From NCBI GenBank assembly GCA_015847255.1, contig JADLZK010007780.1, forward strand, positions 1-64,000: 64,000 nucleotides of DNA, in the 5' to 3' direction. The position numbers and the translations under genes were made by a program. Positions within the stretch are counted from its first letter, which is position 1, and each line of letters begins with the position of its first letter. Below are positions 1 to 11,997 of this stretch, piece after piece. Source of the stretch: Hyparrhenia diplandra (Eukaryota > Streptophyta > Magnoliopsida > Poales > Poaceae). The notes beneath the pieces were generated by a model. That model searched no databases. It was given only the letters and a program-made list of their open reading frames with translations, and was not told the DNA's origin.

Positions 1-1498
1 GTTGTTAAGATGTCGAAAAAAATAGTATAAATTCTCAACAGTATATTAAGTTGCCGATACATTATGTTTTTTTTTAATATCTTAACAAAACCAACACCCG
101 CCATTACAGTAGCAAAACCACCGTTGAAAAACCGTTGTTATTGTTTGGGGATCTAGATGAGACATTCTGCCAAGTTTAGGGACCTAAATGTGCATTTCGG
201 GAGTTTGGGATCTAGATGACACATTCCGACAAGTTTAGGGACCTAGACGCATAATTTGAAAGAGGGACCTAGATGAGACCTCGAGACAAGTTCGATCCAA
301 AGACCACCAAGTGAAATTTACTCTTTTAGATTCACTAGTTTATGCTTCTCCACACAGTATGTACTCATCATAAATTACAAGTGGTTTCACTTTTCTAGAT
401 GCATAGACCTGTTGTGTCCCTAAATATCCGTCGTTTGCATTGTTGTGGAAATAAATTTGACTAAATATATGTTAAAAATATTAATAATTAGTATACATAA
501 TTTAGTATTGTTAGAAAAATCGTTGAATTCAGTTTTTAATAAATTTATTTGAAGCTACAAATGTTGCACTTTTTTCCAACAAATCGAGTTAAACTTACGG
601 CACACATATTTAAAGATGGAGGAAGCAGATGAAGTAGACGTATCATGATCAACGTCAAAGCTATTGACTCTTTGAACGTGCTAATTGATTCTACGATCGA
701 AAGAGACGGGCACGGAAATATGGTTGCATGCCTTGAATTATTTGTCGACAACGTGCGGGTACGGCGACAGTCGACCTCGAACGACCGGAAGTTTCCTGGA
801 AGAAAGCGAACAACTATGCCCCTGGGCTGCTAGCTACTGAGTTGATCCTCACGAGTTTAATTTTTACGCAAACAACAAATTATTGCCGGAGGTTTTTATG
901 TCCGTGCATGCTTAATCGTTAATCTCCACGAATTGAGTCCGAGTTGGTTAGGTTCATGTGGTGGAACCTACCGGGCTCTACAATTTTAAGTGCCCCCGAG
1001 CAAGGCAGACTTTATGTGCCCTTTAGACTAAAAATATTAACATTTTTTCGCCACAAACCAGTCTTTGTGGCGACTTCTAAAATCGCCACAAGTCGCCACA
1101 AATACTCGCCTCATATATACTCCAATGATGAATTTTTGTTCCCCACAGATGACCATCCTCACAGGGCGCACCCCACGGCGGCCCACCGAAGTTCGGATGA
1201 GGTCGTCTAGTAGAGCACCGCGCAGAACCCAACGGTGACACTGGCGAGCACCGTGTTGAGTTATGCCCGGAAGAGGTGCCTCTAGCATGGGTTGACCCCA
1301 TATTGGAGGAGCTTGCCGCTTCCCATGGCGTGACAACGGGAGCACCAACGGCTGGGTACCCACCTCTTCCGTCGATCACCTCTCACGAGGTAGAAGCTTC
1401 ACTGACGGACATTCCTTCTCCGGCGACACAGCCCGACGCCATGGATGCCAAAGCATGGCTGGATCAAGCCACCCCAACCCTTCACAGCCCTGCTGATC
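1..1498. other. Intergenic, AT-rich; no gene seen
   Basis: I see no credible coding frame here. A tandem pair of about 59 bp lies at 144-202 and 203-261. Each unit contains a GGATCTAGATGA-like stretch followed by AAGTTTAGGGACCTA, and a third partial unit follows at 262-283. It may be the eroded end of a transposon. The rest is simple AT-rich sequence and a GC-richer stretch at 1140-1500 without a recognisable product. Confidence 0.5.
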
Positions 1499-1624
1499 TC
1501 TATGTTGACTTCAGAGTTCCACCAACAATAACAAGAGGACTGGGTCCAACGATCCTGGCCATTGTCACACATGACATGTGTACAAGTATTTCCTGCTGAA
1601 AGATTTGTAGATCGCTTCTCCTGT
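1499..1624 (+). repeat. Duplicated 5' flank of the NLR gene at 14.9 kb
   Basis: This stretch aligns with 14797-14915, the DNA directly upstream of the NLR start codon. Shared blocks include AGAGGACTGGGTCCAACGA, TTTCCTGCTGAA and AGATCGCTTCTCC. Similarity stops just before the position of the ATG, and no NLR coding sequence follows. The copy lacks the TATATATTT present at 14875-14883. It is probably the leftover of a duplicated NLR copy or promoter whose body was lost; the MULE now starts about 190 bp downstream. Confidence 0.8.
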
Positions 1625-1810
1625 AAGCTATTTTGAGCTATGTGTTGTGGAAAAATTGTAAGCTATTTGATTGTAATGACTATAAATCTTACCTCTCCTA
1701 TCCCTTGAAATAGTTATGAAATATCTCTTTATTTTCCATTCATTTAGAAATTCAGAAAGGTTGGGTTCTTTGTGTGGAACTTTCCCACCCGGGTTCAAGT
1801 TCTCGACATG

Positions 1811-2105
1811 TCATGGGTGTCGTCTTTTTTGCAATTCAGCCTTTTTGAACAAATTTTCCATTTACCCCCATGAGCTTTCACGTATCGCACGTTTGGACCC
1901 GGGTCGGAGCCGTACATCCCCGCCGAGGTTGAACATCTCGGCGCCCGACCGCGGTGGCGCCGAGGTATTTGGTCAAAGAAATGGTGGCAAACGTGGTGGC
2001 GCCGACGTGGCGGGGGCTCCGCCGCGAGAGATTCCGGTGCCGGCTTCGAGCCACAGATCACGGGAACCGAGCTTGAGCGACAGATTCGGGCACGATTTCC
2101 GAGCC
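1811..2105 (+). repeat. Left terminal inverted repeat of the MULE
   Basis: It is inverted relative to 11998-12308. The outer ~70 bp are well conserved (a CGTC-T-run, then GCAATT, then AAATTTTCCATTTACCCCC). The inner part is a GC-rich array in which GGTGGCGCCGA and GAGCCACAGATC-like motifs recur, as they do at the other end. Confidence 0.75.
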
Positions 2106-2109
2106 GTTG

Positions 2110-2754
2110 GTCGAGCGTGAGGTCCTATTTGCAAAATTACCGCGCACTACATCCAACGCCGAGGAACCTAAGCCGAATCCCGTCGTTCCCGGTTTTGAAA
2201 CGCCGCCACTCCTTCACCCACCGCCCGTTGCCGGTCCCACGCCCACCTCGGCCATCCATCCACGCCGCATCCACCGGGGTCGCCCTCACGCAACTTCCAC
2301 GTCCCGAGACCGTGGCGAGGGGCGGCCCCCGCCTCACCTCTCGCTGGGGTCGCGCGAGCCGCCGCCGGTGGCGGGCCCCCCTCCCCAGCCCGCTCCTCCC
2401 AGGCCAGCCCCCTTCCCGGGCCTCCTCCTCCTGCTGCCACTTTCGGGCGCCGCCTGCTCCCCTTGCCCCATCTACCGTGGGGCCGAGGGCGGCCCCTTCC
2501 CGTGTTTTTTTTACGCTATTCCCACGGTAATATATAGTTAGGCAATATAATTAGCATTTCTACTTAGGCAATATATTTAGCATATGTAATAAGTTAGCAT
2601 ATGTACTTAGGAAATATAGTTTCCATATGTAGGCAATGTTGTTAGCATTTTGCAGTTAGATACTTAGATATTTAGATAGTTATGTGTATATATGGTTAGT
2701 TAGTTATTTTAGTTATACTCATAATAACTTTGGTGTTATTAAATGGATCGACTA
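2110..2754 (+). other. MULE leader region, GC-rich then AT-rich
   Basis: 2110-2510 is GC-rich and proline-codon-rich in two frames, which looks like an untranslated leader or transcribed TIR-proximal region, not a protein. After the T-run near 2507 the sequence turns AT-rich, with repeated 'gcaatat-tagcat' blocks (2553-2640), and probably represents the first intron of the transposase. I see no separate gene. Confidence 0.4.
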
Positions 2755-5700
2755 GATGGACAACGTAGTCAACCTTTATTATGGAGGAAGTGTGGAGGAA
2801 GATGAGTTTCGGATGTGGCTTTTTGTTGGAATGCGAGTCTTTGCCACTCCTATTAGAAGAACGACCTCTCTTTTCTCGACTTGTTGATAGTGCTCGTGAG
2901 TTTTGGGGGGTACTCCATTTTGGTAAATCAGGTTGTATCTTGAGGCGGTTGATTGCAATCACATTAGAGGGTTAATGGGATAAATATGTGAAAATAGTAA
3001 TGAAGAGTGAGTTCCAATGTTTGGATTTGGTCATGCGGACAGTGTCCAATAATGACAGCCCTCATGGACATTCACCCCCTTGGGTTATCACTTGAGCGGA
3101 GAATCCAAAGACCCTCGGAGCCTTCATTACCCAACCAAGAAGTGGATGTCGAACCTATGGTTGTGGTGCCCCATGCTCGCTTAGCCCCAAATGATCCTTA
3201 GGAGATCCCTTTGACCCAAAATCATACTAGTAAGTGAATTTGGTTATATTTTGCTTTCCTTATTCTCCGTTCATTCCTTTCCTCAGTCTCAATGAGCCTT
3301 TTTTGCATTAAATGTAGGCACCAATCCTGATAATGATGGTTGTGCTCCAGTGCATGCTTTAGAAAATGTGGCTCCAGGATGCATAGCCTCTCACAGTGTG
3401 GATGTTCAAATTGAGGATGATGAGGAACCATATGCCACAGCAATGGCTGTTGATTCTGATGATGACCGCCCTGTTGCAGCTTTGAGTGTAGAAGAAATGG
3501 AGCTCCTTAGACGTTTCTGTCCTGATTGTGATCCTTTGGTTCATGAATTCAGCTCCCTCGGCACTTGTCAGCATGCTTATAATGAAGGGAGAGATGACGA
3601 GCTGCTAGAGGCTCCTAAATCTGGTGCTAGCATGGAAATTAAGAAGGGCTTGGTGTTCAAGGACTTGCCCACCTTAAGAAGGTGGTTCAGTGAGTATGCC
3701 GTGCATCGTAAAAAAGCCTTTCAAGGTACTACACTCTTATGTTGCGCCATTACACGGTGGTGTGCGAGGCTTCAGATTGCAATTGGAGGGTCCGCACTCG
3801 CAAAACGAAGGACCTTGTTGGTATTTCTAACGTCACTATAACAAAAGGTGGAGTTAATCTCACCTTAGGCTATATGTCGCCCAGAGATACTACTGTGGTT
3901 CATTTCTTAGCACTACCTAATGCTAGGTTGTCATCCCCAAGAGCAATGCTAGGAAATGCATATGTGATACTTGTGATGTGTTGTGTTGCAATCTAAGAAA
4001 TAAATATAGAAAGGTCTATCAAAGCGCTTACGAGATATAAATACCACTTGTAGCATTTCACCGGGGAGTAATCCGGGTTTTGTCATTTATATTCTACCAC
4101 GGGGAGGAATAATTTAAAGATGGGCTGATATACGGGTTGATAGGTGGCATACTTATGAGAGAGTCTATCACTTGTGCTAACTTTAGCAGGGGGTAAGCCA
4201 ATAATAATAAGGATATAATAATGATAAATAAAGGCGTAGGCATCACAATACGAGAGATGGGAATAGACTACTATAAGTTAGACTTAACGTTGGACTACTT
4301 TAAGAGACACAAAATTCTTATATAGCATTGAATCTACTAAGTCATTACATCTACTCTAAGGCATACATTATCATATATAGCGTAGTAAACTCTAGATCAT
4401 GTATCCGCATGACTATCAAGGAAAATCAAGAGCGAAACAAGATATTCCCCATAATCATTGTCCACTTGGCTTATAGACGGAGGGTGGACTCCAAAGGACT
4501 CAACAGGACTGTCACTCCCGCGATCTACCACACGTCCCGGAATATAAGGTGCACTCGCAGTAAATCATATATAAGCACTATGCTTACATAATTATTTCTA
4601 CCACCTAACCCACTCAAGAATTGAGTTAGGCTCTCTACGAATAGATACATGTATCTATCATAAACTACATCTATATCAAACATACTATTGGAATAAAGTA
4701 AGAACATAGCAAAGCAACACATAATATTATAATAGAGCAAAGTCATAGATACAAGATAATATCCGCACCATAGAACTTGAAGATCTAGAACGGGTAGGCA
4801 CACCCAGCTCTACTTGAATCGACTTGTTAATCAACTTAGACGAACTAGAACTAGATGAACTAGAACTAGACAAGTAGCTAACCCTAATCTCTAGTGGAGA
4901 TACTCTCTTCTACTTCGGCCTCGACTTACCGATGATGACTAATAATGAATTACAATGAGTTGGGTTTAACCACGGGGTAGAGGTCTTTCTTATATAGGCC
5001 TTGGCGATGATCGATGACCATTGGATCAAACCGACCTTCAACAACGGTGTAGATACAACCTCAAGGTCGGTTACAAACCGACATACAAATATGAGATCGA
5101 TCCGCGGACCCCACCGGGCGTCGCCAGTAAATGGCCCTGGCTGGCCGCCAGGTGGCCTTGTGGCACTTTCGTGTCGCCTTTCTTCCGTGTCTTCTAGAGT
5201 GTTTTAGTCCACATTTTGGGTTGAGTTACTTTACGGTCAAGTCTTGTCATCGTATGGGATGTAAACTCTTCGGTTTCTCACCGTTCTTCTCGCTTTTATC
5301 CGTTAAGTCCCCGAAAATATGTAAATCACCAAAACTCGTGGAACTTATCAAGATAAACCTCTAAACTAGGTGTTTGTTCATTTTATGTCCTTATTTCATA
5401 TCTTGTTGACATATAAAAGTATACCATAATAGGTGTCAACTTGAGACACGAGGGAAGTTTAAGATCACCAAAATTGTTGGTCCACACACTTATGCCCAGA
5501 CCAATCTAAAACAGAAACATCGGCAATTGACCTCTACCCTCATTGCCAAAGTGTTCTTCAAATTAATGAAGGGTTAGCCCAACTTGAAGGTCAAAACAAT
5601 TATGTTTATGGATGAAAAACTATTGGGATATGAGGTACCATGCGATAAAGCTTGGAAGGCAAAGCAACGGGCGTGGAAGATGATTTTGGGGATTGGGAGG

Positions 5701-7119
5701 AGGGGTACGAGCAGCTACCTGCAATGTTCGATGCCATGAAAGTAGCTAATCCAGGAATACATTATGAGTATATCGAAGCCGAATGATATGAGGGATTGAG
5801 GGAGATATTCTTCCGTGCATTTTGGTGCTTTCCACGATTGTGTCGAGGCCTTGCATTAATCGCCATCCGGTTGTTATCCATTGATGGCACCTTTTCGCTT
5901 GGCATGTACATGGGCACACTTCTTGTATCCATTTCATGTTATTTAGACAATGCTCTGGTGCCTTTGGCCTTCGCTTTGGTGGAGAAGGAGAATAGAGACA
6001 GTTGGGGATGGTTCATGTGGCTTGTTCGGATACATGTCATTGACCCTCATACGGAGGTTGGGGTCATATCTAATAGACACTAGGGCATACTTAGTGCCCT
6101 GCAGGAGGTGATTCCAGGGCATGCACCTCTGCACCACCGTTGGTGCACCCGGAACCTTGCAAAGAACCTACTTCACAAGGATGGCATGAAGGACAACTAC
6201 CCTCTATTTGAGGAGGTTGCACGCATGCTTGAGGTGCAAAATTCTTCGAGGAGAAGTTGGTGCGGCTAAAAATGTCAACAAACGCAGAAGGACAAAGAGT
6301 GGGCTGAGAGGATTGTTGAGAAACAACATGAGAACTGGACAAGAGCCTACAATGTAGGTTGATGGACGTATGAGTTTCAAACTAGCAACATGGCCGAGTC
6401 ATTCAATAGTGTGTTGAAGGGTATACGTGACATGCCCGTCAATGCCATCGTATCATTGACCTTTATAGGCTAGTGAATGGTTTAATGAGAGACGCGCCGG
6501 GCATTGGCACTACAGAGTAAGAATGAGAAATGGGCACCTAAACCTACAATGCATCTGGACAATGCAAAGGTTAACGCTAGCAGTTGTGATCCCATTTGTT
6601 TTGACCACATGACCAGCATGTACCAAGTCACAGAAAGGGCTTATACAACATCAGATGGTTAGGTACGGCCATCAAGGAGTTATGTAATGGTTCTCAGTCA
6701 ATTTATGCAAATGTGGGAAGCTGAGGCAGTACCGCTTTCCTTGTTCTCATTATGTTGCAGCAGCTAATCATTGCAATTTTTCATACGAGAGCCAGATACC
6801 ATATGAGTTCAGTGTTGCCAGCCTTGTATAAACTTGGTCTCCTTGTTTTGAGCCTTTCCTAGATGCCAGTCAGTAGACACCTTACACTGGCCCAAAATAC
6901 ATAGCCGATCCTACTACACGTTGGGACAAAAAAGGAACAAGGAAGAGGACGAGGTACAAGATGGTTATGGGTCAGGTTTCTGGTAGAACGAGGCGAGGGC
7001 GAGCAACGCCATTTCTTGTTGAACCCGAGCAAAACCATTGTGGCAAATGTAGTAGACTTGGCCATAACTCTCATTATTGTCACTAGCCACCTGGTCAGGT
7101 GAAAATGGTTGTTGTTTGA
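2755..7119 (+). pseudogene. MuDR-type MULE transposase, decayed
   Basis: This is a DDE transposase relic of the plant MuDR class. Recognisable in order are: an N-terminal exon with a YYGGSVEEDEF-like start (2768-3240); an acidic segment with EEMELLRRFCPDCDP (3480-3540); the MuDR N-terminal domain (KGLVFKDLPTLRRWFSEYAV near 3650, then VVCEASDCNWRVRTRKTKD); the MULE transposase core (IDGTFSLGMYMGTLLVSISC, DNALVPLAFALVEKEN and DSWGWF, 5880-6010; HHRWCTRNLAKNLL near 6135); a SWIM-like CPC-H region near 6720-6780; and a CCHC zinc knuckle (CGKCSRLGHNSHYC) at about 7035-7080. Several frame changes (near 3730, 5575, 6080-6100 and 6470) and stops, plus the LTR at 3816-5441, disable it. Introns near 3225-3315 and after 7119 are plausible. 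Confidence 0.88.
3816..5441. mobile_element. Solo LTR inside the MULE transposase
   Basis: About 1.6 kb starting TGTTGGTATTT and ending in GGTGTCAAC interrupts the transposase reading frame. Codons read ...RTRKTKD up to 3813, and the frame resumes after 5441 as LETRGKFKITKIVGPH, so the splice point is clear to a few bases. The family recurs at 36206-37700 and more distantly at 34389: shared blocks include the start, a GGATCAAACCGACCTT block, AACGGTGTAGATACAACCTC and the GGTGTCAAC end. There is no internal region, so it is a solo LTR. The flanking CTT is present on both sides, but a clean 5 bp duplication is not visible. Confidence 0.75.
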
Positions 7120-7197
7120 GAAATAGTTTCGTACCATTTCAATGCAATTTATTTGGTCATATAAAACTAATATGTACTTTTATATTTTTTTAGGGTG

Positions 7198-8933
7198 GCG
7201 TAGTTCCACCTACTAGGGCCGTACTAGGAGAGAAACCACTAAGGACTACTCATGACGGAGGGGCAAGTAAGGAACTATCTGATGGTTTTACTTTCATGTA
7301 CTCAAGTATTTTTTCCCACTAATTTTCATGATCATTTCATTACTTGCAGGAACTAGCCCCTCTTCGTCATCGAACCCATGATAAGTTCGAGGACATGCGA
7401 TATGACGACAGGTACACACCTCTCCTTGAGAGGGCTGGACTTGACGTCGATCGTATCAGGTTTGCCGTGGGTTGCCCCCATTCAACCCAGCGGCGATCAC
7501 AGCTCTACAGATTGCTGAGGACCGCCGTGCATGGCCCTACATATGCGTACCTTTGGGACCAAGTGAAAGGTCCCTTCGCTACGACTACACGTGCGTACAT
7601 TGAGTACGCTAACGAGCTAGACGAACTGATTCTAGGATTGGTGAGTTTCTTTCAATAAAGTTAGTTTTAAGTAACAAGAAAAGGTTTATTTGACTAAAGT
7701 TCCATGTGCAGGTTAAGTGGCGGCCGTGCACAAGGATGAGACTGACAACGAAGAGGAAGAGGAGGAAATTGTGTACAGCGTCATGTGCAATTTGGACAAC
7801 GACCTCTACCAGATGTGTTGGCTGCTGATTTGTTTCTATGCGGTCGAGTGGCACCTACTGCACCGGGTTGCACGTCAGTTTGGGTTGAGGCAGCAGTGGC
7901 CAGTGGATCCCTTCTCGACATCCATAGAGTTGCACAAGTTAGTAGTTCTGCATTATTTGTATTTATTTTTTATTTCCTCATGTACACTAACTCGATTTGC
8001 CTTTGTACAATAGGATCGACCGTCAGAAACAAAAGGAGTGGGACTTTGAGACCTTGCACCATCAATACATCAAGTTATGGAACCGATTGGGCAAAAACTT
8101 GTATCACAATGATGAGCCACACACGTAGGAAAATCTTAGAGCGTACCTAAATTGGTACAGACAAGCTACGAGGATCAAGCTGAAGGGGCAATGGACGCAA
8201 CAAGACTATGCTGATATTCATTCCTTTGAAGACGATGAGACTTTGTACGATGTTGCGACGAGGGTAGGGACACAGGTCGAAGCTGCGCCCATCCTAGACC
8301 GAGTGGTAAGTTTTTTATATGGCAAAGTAGCCAGATGAGGACCATTTAAATGGCACCACGTCTTTGCTTAAATGAATTTAAAACCATGCTGTGATTCCTT
8401 TGTGTATGGCAACACACTAAAGATATTTGTGGCTGAGATAGAAGCCTTTCCGAGAAGCAACGTGGATGTGGACAATCTGGACATGTTTCTTGGTGTAAGT
8501 CAACAATACTCTTGTTTCTATTTGGCAATGTGGCATTGAGCTGTAAAATAATTATCGAATCTATTTATTTACTATGGCATTATGCATGACAGAGGCTATC
8601 ACGTAGGCTGTGGCGTGCTGCAGCTCGATGTGGTACAAGCACACTGATGGACGCACACATGACACAAGAAGGTGAATGCACGTTTCAAGGTGCTAGAGCA
8701 CAGAGCTCATCCCAGCCAACTGTGCTGACGACGACGGCGAGTGAGAAGGAGAGGAGTTCAATAACCAAGGCTATGATGAGCTCCACGACTCCGAGCTCGA
8801 GGATGCCCCTTCTACACAACTCAGGGAACTAGAGGAAGAAAACGTCATCCGCCGCTGAAGTACACTCCAGGCACAGGTGCTCTTGGACACAAGGGTAAGG
8901 GTAAGGGTAAGGTGAGAACTAGGATGCAGTGAT
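7198..8933 (+). pseudogene. Plant mobile domain (PMD) gene inside the MULE
   Basis: The product resembles the plant mobile domain family (MAIN/MAIL1-like, once called aminotransferase-like). Exon pieces run: a linker after a T-run and AG at about 7195; RYDDRYTPLLERAGLDVDRI (from about 7395); AYLWDQVKGPF and YANELDELILGL (7545-7640); CFYAVEWHLLHRVARQFGLR (about 7830-7890); IDRQKQKEWDFETLHHQYIK (from about 8012); YLNWYRQATRIKLKGQW (about 8145-8190); then RLSRRLWRAAARCG near 8593 and a basic tail with a Gly-Lys repeat ending at about 8932. Frameshifts and a stop near 8127 break it. It follows the transposase in the same orientation and may once have been co-transcribed with it. PMD proteins are known to occur in transposons; a role for this one is not known. 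Confidence 0.75.
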
Positions 8934-9721
8934 GATGGACTGTACGTATGGACATTGTGGACATGGACTACATGTGTTAGATGCTACTTTATTATTTTGG
9001 ATGTTGATTTGGGACTGTATGGACATTTTGGACATGGACTACATGGGTAGTATGGTATATGATCATTTGAGATGATACTATGTTCTCATATCTCTTTTTG
9101 TAAATGTGGATGCTCTGAAAACAAGGGAAACTCTTGCATTTTTTTCCGTAAATTATGTATTAAATATCACAGTTGTACCTATTTGAGTTTCATTTATATT
9201 TAACTATTTGAATCTAGTTAAATCCACAACACAAAACTTAATTCTAGTTCTACCACGGCCACATGTATTTATCCTTTTCTCATTTTTTTTTGATTTGTTA
9301 ATTATTTTAGTGTTAAATATATTGTATGTAGTAAAAAGAAGGAAACTTTTAAGGTTATCATGTCATCATCGTACCATACACAGTTACACAGATGAATCCG
9401 ATGAGCATCTAGCCTTTTCAGTGAGTCGTCAAATCAAACTTTATGGACACCGACTAGCCTTTTCAGTACACTAGTCTAGGCTTTTCAGTGAAATGTCAAT
9501 TCAAGAACGACTGTAGGCTTTTTAGTAAAACATCAATTCAAGAACGACTGTAGGCTTTTTAGTGAATCATTAGGTCATCGTCTAGACTTTTCTGTGAATC
9601 ATCAATACAAAAAGACGCCTTCTCCAGTGTATTCCTATGAGGGGCAATAGCTACCCAACCTAGTTTCCTCTATATATACACCCATTTGGATGTAATGTAA
9701 CCAAAAACCAAAAGAGTAGAA
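8934..9721. other. Spacer inside the MULE
   Basis: AT-rich sequence between the PMD and GRF genes with no coding frame I can support. It holds short repeated phrases: GACATGGACTACATG near 8963 and 9035, and several copies of a CTTTTCAGTGA / CATCAATTCAAGAACGACTGTAGGCTTTTTAGT-type block between 9410 and 9600. Confidence 0.5.
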
Positions 9722-10250
9722 ATGTCTAGAGGCTCTTCTAGTGGGAGAGGGAAGGGAGTGAAGAAGGGAAATACCAGCCCGTGGGAGGTATATCCTGATG
9801 CGTGGGAGGGAGGTGTTGGTCCTAAAGAGTTCAACGAACCAGACCCAGATCACTTCCTCGAGGAAAGTAAGAGAGATTTCAATAGAGAAAACCTCCTCCA
9901 AGAACTATGACAAACGAAGGGAAGAGTGGCCAAAATGTATGCATGGTGAGGATTGCTTGGTGCGATGATGATGACAGAGGGCTCGAAAAAGGAGGTCATT
10001 ACCCGTTTCAGAAATGCCCATACGCTATCGTAAGTGCTATTGCTTATCCTTTTGTAATTTTACTTCTCACTTGAACTCCCTCTAACAAGATGTACTTATT
10101 TTAGAGTTTCGAGACCCGCGAAGGTCGTGGGTTCACTAGGTGGATCGATCCTCATCCACTTTATCCACATCAGCAGTACATATACTACTTGCAGGATAGA
10201 ATCTTTGATCTTGAAACAGAGATGAGCAATGGTAGGCCAGACTCGAAGTA
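9722..10250 (+). pseudogene. GRF-type zinc-finger gene (plus strand) inside the MULE
   Basis: This is a small protein of the plant GRF zinc-finger group often found in transposons. The start MSRGSSSGRGKG (9722) leads to an acidic segment. After a one-base frame change near 9900 it continues with WPKCMHGEDCLV, and after another change with GGHYPFQKCPYAI (about 9995-10030). An intron (about 10030-10104) precedes the second exon with FTRWIDPHPLYPHQQYIYYL and LQDRIFDLETE, stopping at about 10250. The family usually has Cys-Gly-Phe before the TRW; here the Cys is replaced (GRGFTRW), so one zinc ligand is missing. Two frameshifts make it a pseudogene. Confidence 0.65.
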
Positions 10251-11008
10251 GGGGAAAACTAGCGGTGGCAACTCACAGGAAGTAACATGCATCGATCCGA
10301 TCTGCTCCCCGTGCTTGTCACAAGAACAATGGGCCACAACCACCACCGCCACCGACATGATGCATACTATGGAGAAGGTGCAACACAGTTCGCTATGTGG
10401 CCACACTACTAGACACGACAAAGTTCACTTTGTGGCCACCCTAAGGTTGATTGTCGATAGTTTAAAACCTAAGGCATGTTAGGATTAATGCAGGACTATT
10501 GTACCCTAGTTTGGTATGAGTTCTCACATGTCATTTTGTCTAATTGAGTGTTGTTTTAATTACCCAAGGCATGTTAGGTTTAGTCCAGGACATGAGAACC
10601 CTTGTTTGGTACATGTTCTCACATGTCATTTCGTCTATTGTGTCGTACTCTTATTTTTGTGCAAATGCCAATTCATGTGTTGTGTCGGGTGAACTATGTA
10701 ATATGTGCTATTTCTTATAATTTGACCACTACTTGATTCATTTCAGTAAAAAAAAACTAATTAACTCAAAATTAAGATGACAAAAATGAATCAAAAACAC
10801 AATTCAATGAACCAATATCTGAGCACATTACATAACCAAATAACATTTAATCCAGGAATGCCATCAAACTAAACAACGAACAACATGTCTTAGTCCGATG
10901 AAATAAAAGACCAACAACATACAACAATGTTCATGAATAAACCACATAACTAACTAACCGAGAAGACCATGCAACATTGGGTCTTGAATAAAACACATAA
11001 CAAGCTAG

Positions 11009-11728
11009 TCAAGAAGACTTCTGGGTGCAACGAGGCCACTTTCCCTTCCTTTTAGCATCGGTGTTCTCCTCCATCGCTGCCTTGGCTTGGCGCACATGCT
11101 CAAGCTTCTTCTACCTCTCCTCCCTCTGAGCAGCAGCTATCCTCTTTTGCTCCTCTTCCTTGTGATCCTTCTCATCAGTTGCTTTCTTCTTCAACACCTC
11201 ATGCCTCCGTTTACGCTCTGCAGTGAACTCCTTCCGACCTTGCATGATAGCCGTGTTAAGCTTACTGATCTGAGTGTCGATTCACTGCTCAAAATTATAG
11301 AGAGGTGAGGTGTCTACAACACAAACAATTGTTACATAGATAATATATAATAAAAACAAAAACAAAGAGAAATATACTCACAAACATCCGAGTGCGGCGT
11401 TGTTGCTCCATAGGCTCCCATTGAAAATTGGCACACATCCAATACCTCTGCTGATAGGTTTCCTCATCTTCAGAAATGTCTAATTTGCAAGGATCACCAC
11501 AAAAGCACATGGGTAATGGAACACCCTGTGGGAGAGGCTTAGGGACATAGGGATCATCTAGCAAACGAGCATAGCTACAACCAAAACAATTTCATTCTAT
11601 TAACCCAAACCATATGACACTAAACCCTAAACCAATTGATTACCATTTCAAGTGTAACTAATCAAAACGTAACAATCGACAATAACAATATCCGACCTTT
11701 GTTTCTTAGCTTTACCACGCCTTGGCAT
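11009..11728 (-). pseudogene. GRF-like zinc-finger/coiled-coil gene (minus strand) inside the MULE
   Basis: Three exons can be read on the minus strand. Exon 1 starts at 11728 with MPRRGKAKKQR. Exon 2 (11574-11382) encodes DDPYVPKPLPQGVPLPMCFC then GDPCKLDISEDEE and RYWMCANF, a CxC...C...C zinc-binding pattern, and ends at a GTGAGT donor. Exon 3 (11313-11009) encodes a charged helical segment (KEFTAERKRRHEVLKKKATD, EEEQKRIAAAQREER) ending KRKGKWPRCTQKSS. Two in-frame stops in exon 3 (a Trp codon turned TGA, a Gln codon turned TAG) break it. It faces the other MULE genes, so the element is organised convergently like MuDR itself, but this protein is unrelated to MURB as far as I can tell. Confidence 0.65.
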
Positions 11729-11997
11729 CCTAACATTACATGGAAATCCAAAAAAAAATCATTGCACATACTAGGGTATTGAAAAACTAACAATATATAA
11801 GAAATCAATGAAAAAAACAAGGAGGTGGGATAGAATAAATTGCTCACGAGGATGTATGGACCAAATCTAAAATTTCAAGGCTCAAATAAATGATTTGTGA
11901 GATTGGGAAGATAGGGGAGGGGAAGAAACCGAGAGCAAGGGCGAACAAATGTAGCCTAAGGCATTCAGGGGAAATGTACGAGCTGAACAAATATGCA

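Noticed and set aside
8892..8912. GGGTAA tandem repeat resembling a telomere-like sequence
   Set aside because: It is only about three units and encodes the Gly-Lys tail expected at the end of the PMD protein.
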